A program made the translations under genes and the position numbers. DNA of 9,586 nucleotides, taken from positions 1 through 9,586 of the forward strand of contig JACMMY010000046.1 of NCBI GenBank assembly GCA_014378805.1. The letters run 5' to 3'. The stretch comes from Moraxellaceae bacterium (GTDB lineage: Bacteria > Pseudomonadota > Gammaproteobacteria > Pseudomonadales > Moraxellaceae). This document shows, in pieces, positions 6,467-9,586 of this stretch. Within the stretch, counting starts at the first letter, position 1, and every line of letters starts with the position of its first letter. The notes beneath the pieces were generated by a model, which made no database searches, had not been told where the DNA came from, and saw nothing but the letters and a program-made list of their open reading frames with translations.

Positions 6467-6499
6467 AACCATCCTCTCCTATTTTTGGGTTGGATGGTT
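6467..6499. terminator. Probable bidirectional terminator between convergent genes
   Basis: AACCATCC (6467-6474) pairs with GGATGGTT (6492-6499) in an 8-base stem with a 17-base loop that could add a few inner pairs (CC 6478-6479 with GG 6487-6488). The + strand continues into a T-rich TTATTTTATGG. The - strand side is also T-rich (complement of CAATATAAATTCA). It lies between the + strand 65-residue gene and the 3' end of mrp on the - strand, where a two-way terminator is expected. The U-tracts are imperfect. Confidence 0.6.
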
Positions 6500-6523
6500 A
6501 TTTTATGGTTAGATTAGGATTAA

Positions 6524-7750
6524 TCAAAAAATCCTCCTATCATCCCTCGCATGAACTTCACCTAACTTCTCAACTGCCTTAATTACATTGAGCGCAATTT
6601 GCTGATAGAGCGGTGCGGCATCATCGCCTGCGACGACACTTGGATTACCAGTGTCAGCATTGATACGAATTGAACGGGTCAGGGGTAATTTACCCAGCAA
6701 CGGCACATGGTATTGCGCGCCCAGTTTCTCACCACCACCCGCCCCAAAAATCTCATCAATATGACCACATTCGCTACAGACATGCAGCGCCATATTTTCA
6801 ATCACGCCCAGCACGGGAATATTCACTTTATTGAATAGCTCAATGCCTTTTTGCGCGTCAAGCAGCGCAATGTGCTGTGGTGTCGTGACGATCACCGCGC
6901 CAGAAACAGGAATGCGCTGCGCCAGTGTCAGTTGAATATCGCCAGTGCCTGGCGGCATATCAATCACCAAATAATCCAGCTCAGGCCAATTGGTTTGACC
7001 AAATAATTGCATCAATGCGCCAGTCGCTTTCGGACCGCGCCAGACAATCGGCGTATTGTCATCGCCCGTGAGATTGCCAATCGACAACACCGCTAAACCA
7101 TGCGCAGATAGTGGTACAAATTGATCATTTTCAATCAGCGGTGTTTTGCCCGCGATACCGAGCATGGTCGGAATACTTGGGCCATAAATATCCGCATCCA
7201 ACATGCCGACTTTTGCGCCCGTTTTGAGCAAAGCGAGGGCAAGATTGACCGCAGTTGTGGATTTACCGACACCGCCTTTGCCTGACGCCACAACGATGAT
7301 GTGACGAATACGTGGATGTGCTTTCAATTCAGTTTGTTTCGGCGGCACAGGACGTGTTGGTGTCGAAGTTTGCACAGGTGCGCTGGCATCGGTGACGACT
7401 GGAAGCTTTTGTTCAGCTTTGGCTTGTTCTGGGTTATATGTTGGTTGTGGCTCACCTGACACTTTTTGGGTAATGAGGTGCAGGTTCAGTTCTTGAATGC
7501 CGAGTGGTTCAAGTGCCGCCGCGAGTTCGTCATGCAGTATTTGCGGTTCGCCTTTGTAGCCAGCGGGCAATTTAATGGTCAAATTCAGCGTTTGACCCAC
7601 TCGTTCGCGCTGAGTAATCAGTGATGCAATGCTTGCTGTGGTTTCAGGAAGCATTTGCAGATTAAGCATTTGATCCAAAAGTTGATCATCAGGGACAGAA
7701 CCTTTTTCGGTGGGTGCTGGTGCAAAAAGGTCTTTAATTCGATCAAACAT
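6524..7750 (-). CDS. mrp: Iron-sulfur cluster carrier protein Mrp/ApbC (NBP35-type P-loop ATPase)
   Basis: Mrp (ApbC) is a cytoplasmic MinD/NBP35-type ATPase that binds and delivers [4Fe-4S] clusters to target enzymes. The 408-residue protein has an N-terminal MIP18/DUF59-like region (about 22-97), a Pro/Gln/Thr-rich linker (100-145) and the ATPase domain. Visible motifs are the deviant Walker A GKGGVGKST (157-165), LDADIYGPS (184-192) and VIDMPPGTGD (262-271). The bridging cluster ligands are Cys325 and Cys328 in ENMALHVCSECGH. It is longer than E. coli Mrp (369), mostly through the N-terminus and linker. The ATG at 7750 is supported by AGGGAG on the complement (7757-7762), six bases upstream. 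It reads away from metG, the same neighbour as in E. coli, and converges on the accessory cassette. Confidence 0.95.
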   Translation of the reverse strand: MFDRIKDLFAPAPTEKGSVPDDQLLDQMLNLQMLPETTASIASLITQRERVGQTLNLTIKLPAGYKGEPQILHDELAAALEPLGIQELNLHLITQKVSGEPQPTYNPEQAKAEQKLPVVTDASAPVQTSTPTRPVPPKQTELKAHPRIRHIIVVASGKGGVGKSTTAVNLALALLKTGAKVGMLDADIYGPSIPTMLGIAGKTPLIENDQFVPLSAHGLAVLSIGNLTGDDNTPIVWRGPKATGALMQLFGQTNWPELDYLVIDMPPGTGDIQLTLAQRIPVSGAVIVTTPQHIALLDAQKGIELFNKVNIPVLGVIENMALHVCSECGHIDEIFGAGGGEKLGAQYHVPLLGKLPLTRSIRINADTGNPSVVAGDDAAPLYQQIALNVIKAVEKLGEVHARDDRRIF

Positions 7751-7810
7751 AAGGGGCTCCCTGATATTGAAATCAGTTTTGTGATGTGCAGCTTTTCTTC
7801 AATAAGCCAG

Positions 7811-7819
7811 ATTTTATCA
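7811..7819 (-). promoter_or_regulatory. mrp: Predicted extended -10 promoter of mrp
   Basis: On the complement this reads TGATAAAAT, an extended -10 (TGn plus TAAAAT, one mismatch to TATAAT), about 60 bases before the mrp ATG. No good -35 is seen at the right distance, which extended -10 promoters tolerate. Confidence 0.45.
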
Positions 7820-7859
7820 ACTTCGCGGCACAATAGCACAGGCGATTAAAGCTTAGTTT

Positions 7860-7868
7860 TGCTATATT
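7860..7868 (+). promoter_or_regulatory. metG: Predicted extended -10 promoter of metG
   Basis: TGCTATATT is an extended -10 (TGn plus TATATT, one mismatch to TATAAT), 33 bases before the metG GTG. The -35 region around 7837-7843 is not recognisable. Transcription would begin near 7875 and leave a short leader of under 30 bases. Confidence 0.5.
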
Positions 7869-7901
7869 AGGCATATTGGTAATAAATATGAGTAAAGTTC
7901 C

Positions 7902-9586
7902 GTGTCGACGAATGTTGCATCTGCAAATAAACCCGCAAACCATGTTTCAAAAACGGGTCGAAAAATCCTTGTCACCAGTGCATTGCCCTACGCCAATGGC
8001 CCGATTCACTTAGGTCATTTGGTCGGTTATGTGCAAACCGATATTTGGGTGCGCGCAATGCGTTCGCAAGGTCATCAAGTCACTTACGTTTGTGGCGATG
8101 ACGCGCACGGCACCGCAATCATGCTCAAAGCCGAAGCGAATGGCGTGACCCCAGAACAACAAATCGCCCAAGTGCAACGCGAACATGAGCGTGATTTTGC
8201 AGGGTTTTATGTGGCGTTTGATCAATACCATTCAACGCATAGCGAAGAAAATCGCAAACGTTCACGCGAAATTTACCTGTCAAATCGCGATGCGGGACAT
8301 ATCACCGCGCGTCCTGTGCGCCAATTGTTTGATCCAGAAAAAGGCTTGTTCCTTGCTGATCGTTTCATCAAAGGCGAATGTCCAAAGTGCGGCGCCAAAG
8401 ATCAATACGGTGATTCGTGCGAAGTGTGCGGTGTGACTTACAATGCGACCGAACTGAAAAATCCGTTCTCAACTTTGAGCGGCGCGGTGCCAATCGAGAA
8501 AGAATCTGAGCATTATTTCTTTCAATTGCCGCACTTCACCGAGTTCCTTCAAGATTGGACACGTGCTGAAGGTCGCTTGCAATCGAGTATTAGCAATAAA
8601 CTCGGCGAATGGTTTGAGTCAGGTTTAACCGACTGGGATATTTCGCGTGATGCGCCGTATTTCGGTTTTGAAATTCCTGATGCGCCGAATAAGTATTTCT
8701 ACGTTTGGGTCGATGCGCCGATTGGTTATATGGCGAGTTTTGAGCATCTGTGTAGCAAGCGTCACGACCTAAACTTTGATGAATACTTTGCCAAAGACAG
8801 CACGACTGAGCTGTATCACTTCATTGGTAAAGACATCGTTTATTTCCATTCGTTGTTCTGGCCAGCAATGCTGGAAGGTGCGGGCTATCGCACGCCTACC
8901 GCGATTTTTGCCAATGGTTTCTTGACCGTGAATAAAGAAAAAATGAGCAAGTCGCGCGGTACGTTCATTAAAGCCGAAACCTATTTAGAGCATTTGAACC
9001 CTGAATATCTGCGCTACTACTTCGCCAGTAAATTGTCGGATACGGTTGAAGATATCGACTTGAATCTCGAAGATTTTACTCTGAAAGTGAATAGCGATTT
9101 GGTCGGTAAAGTGGTCAATATCGCCAGCCGTTGTGCAGGGTTTATCAGCAAGAAGTTTGACGGCAAATTGTCACCGACTTCTAGCGAACCGCAATTGCTG
9201 CAAGACTTTATGGATGCAGGCGAGGCGATTGGTCGTGCGTATGAACAGCGCGAATTTAGTCGTGCCATTCGCGACATCATGGCGCTGGCTGATCGTGCGA
9301 ATCAGTATATTGATGACAAAAAACCGTGGGCATTGGCAAAACAAGATGGCATGGAACATGAAGTCCATGCAGTTTGCTCAACAGGTCTTAATCTGTTCCG
9401 TCAATTGATTGTTTATTTATCACCGATTTTACCGATCATGGCGGCGCAAGTTCAGTCGTTCTTGAACTTGAAAACCATGGATTGGGATAGTCGTTTTGAC
9501 GTGTTGCTCGATCATCGTATTGAGACTTTCCAACCGCTGATGCAACGAGTTGAAAAAGACAAAGTGGAAGGGTTGGTGGATGCCTC
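7902..9586 (+). CDS. metG: Methionyl-tRNA synthetase, N-terminal and catalytic part (3' end outside window)
   Basis: MetRS charges tRNA-Met with methionine for initiation and elongation. About 561 codons are present, against 677 residues in E. coli; the missing part would be the end of the anticodon-binding domain and any C-terminal tRNA-binding domain. The start is the GTG at 7902, the only start after an in-frame TAA at 7893. It gives a 20-residue leader (MSTNVASANKPANHVSKTGR) before ILVTSALPYANGPIHLGH. The class I signature HLGH is at 36-39 and KMSKS at 347-351 (8940-8954). A zinc knot has Cys160, Cys163, Cys173 and Cys176 (CPKC...CEVC), placing it with E. coli-type MetRS. The helical anticodon-binding domain begins near 400 and includes KKPWALAK. 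The ribosome site is weak (GAG/AAAG at 7890-7897). It diverges from mrp. Confidence 0.96.
   Translation, partial: MSTNVASANKPANHVSKTGRKILVTSALPYANGPIHLGHLVGYVQTDIWVRAMRSQGHQVTYVCGDDAHGTAIMLKAEANGVTPEQQIAQVQREHERDFAGFYVAFDQYHSTHSEENRKRSREIYLSNRDAGHITARPVRQLFDPEKGLFLADRFIKGECPKCGAKDQYGDSCEVCGVTYNATELKNPFSTLSGAVPIEKESEHYFFQLPHFTEFLQDWTRAEGRLQSSISNKLGEWFESGLTDWDISRDAPYFGFEIPDAPNKYFYVWVDAPIGYMASFEHLCSKRHDLNFDEYFAKDSTTELYHFIGKDIVYFHSLFWPAMLEGAGYRTPTAIFANGFLTVNKEKMSKSRGTFIKAETYLEHLNPEYLRYYFASKLSDTVEDIDLNLEDFTLKVNSDLVGKVVNIASRCAGFISKKFDGKLSPTSSEPQLLQDFMDAGEAIGRAYEQREFSRAIRDIMALADRANQYIDDKKPWALAKQDGMEHEVHAVCSTGLNLFRQLIVYLSPILPIMAAQVQSFLNLKTMDWDSRFDVLLDHRIETFQPLMQRVEKDKVEGLVDA

Noticed and set aside
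7888..8013. ATG at 7888 opening a short frame that overlaps the metG start
   Set aside because: It is out of frame with the clear MetRS reading and ends at TAG 8011-8013. Its product resembles nothing and it has no good ribosome site. A regulatory upstream frame is possible, but the sequence gives no further support.
1..9586. tRNA or rRNA genes, CRISPR arrays, insertion sequences, attachment sites
   Set aside because: I saw no regularly spaced repeats, transposase motifs, flanking inverted repeats or tRNA-like cloverleaf in the non-coding gaps, all of which are under about 160 bases.

Overview
The window looks like the chromosome of a gammaproteobacterium. It has an LPS Kdo transferase (so a Gram-negative envelope), a recJ to prfB neighbourhood, and mrp and metG reading apart from each other as they do in E. 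coli. A Moraxellaceae or other Pseudomonadales source is a guess; nothing here fixes the genus. Most of the window is housekeeping DNA, with one short accessory patch at about 4856-6523.

Left part, all on the + strand: the 3' end of recJ (ssDNA exonuclease), an HPP membrane protein fused to two CBS domains, prfB (release factor 2, with its autoregulatory +1 frameshift intact), waaA (Kdo transferase) and an RsmE-family rRNA methyltransferase. The gaps between prfB, waaA and rsmE are 6 and 15 bases, so these three are probably cotranscribed. prfB must be annotated as a joined CDS from 1738 to 2833. Reading only the open frame from 1901 loses the first 54 residues and hides the frameshift.

Middle part (4856-6523), + strand, with several stretches much poorer in GC than the flanks: two small two-gene cassettes. 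The first is an overlapping DUF4160/DUF2442 pair with a toxin-antitoxin-like layout. The second is a 181-residue protein with a papain-like cysteine peptidase signature, followed 27 bases later by a 65-residue protein built from two copies of a G-N-x4-[HY]-D-E-x-G motif. I know no established function for the second cassette, and it is the best candidate here for something undescribed. It ends at an inverted repeat that may terminate transcription from both sides.

Right part: mrp (apbC), an Fe-S cluster carrier P-loop ATPase on the - strand, and metG (methionyl-tRNA synthetase) on the + strand, cut by the window end. They diverge from a 151-base region in which each side has a plausible extended -10 promoter.
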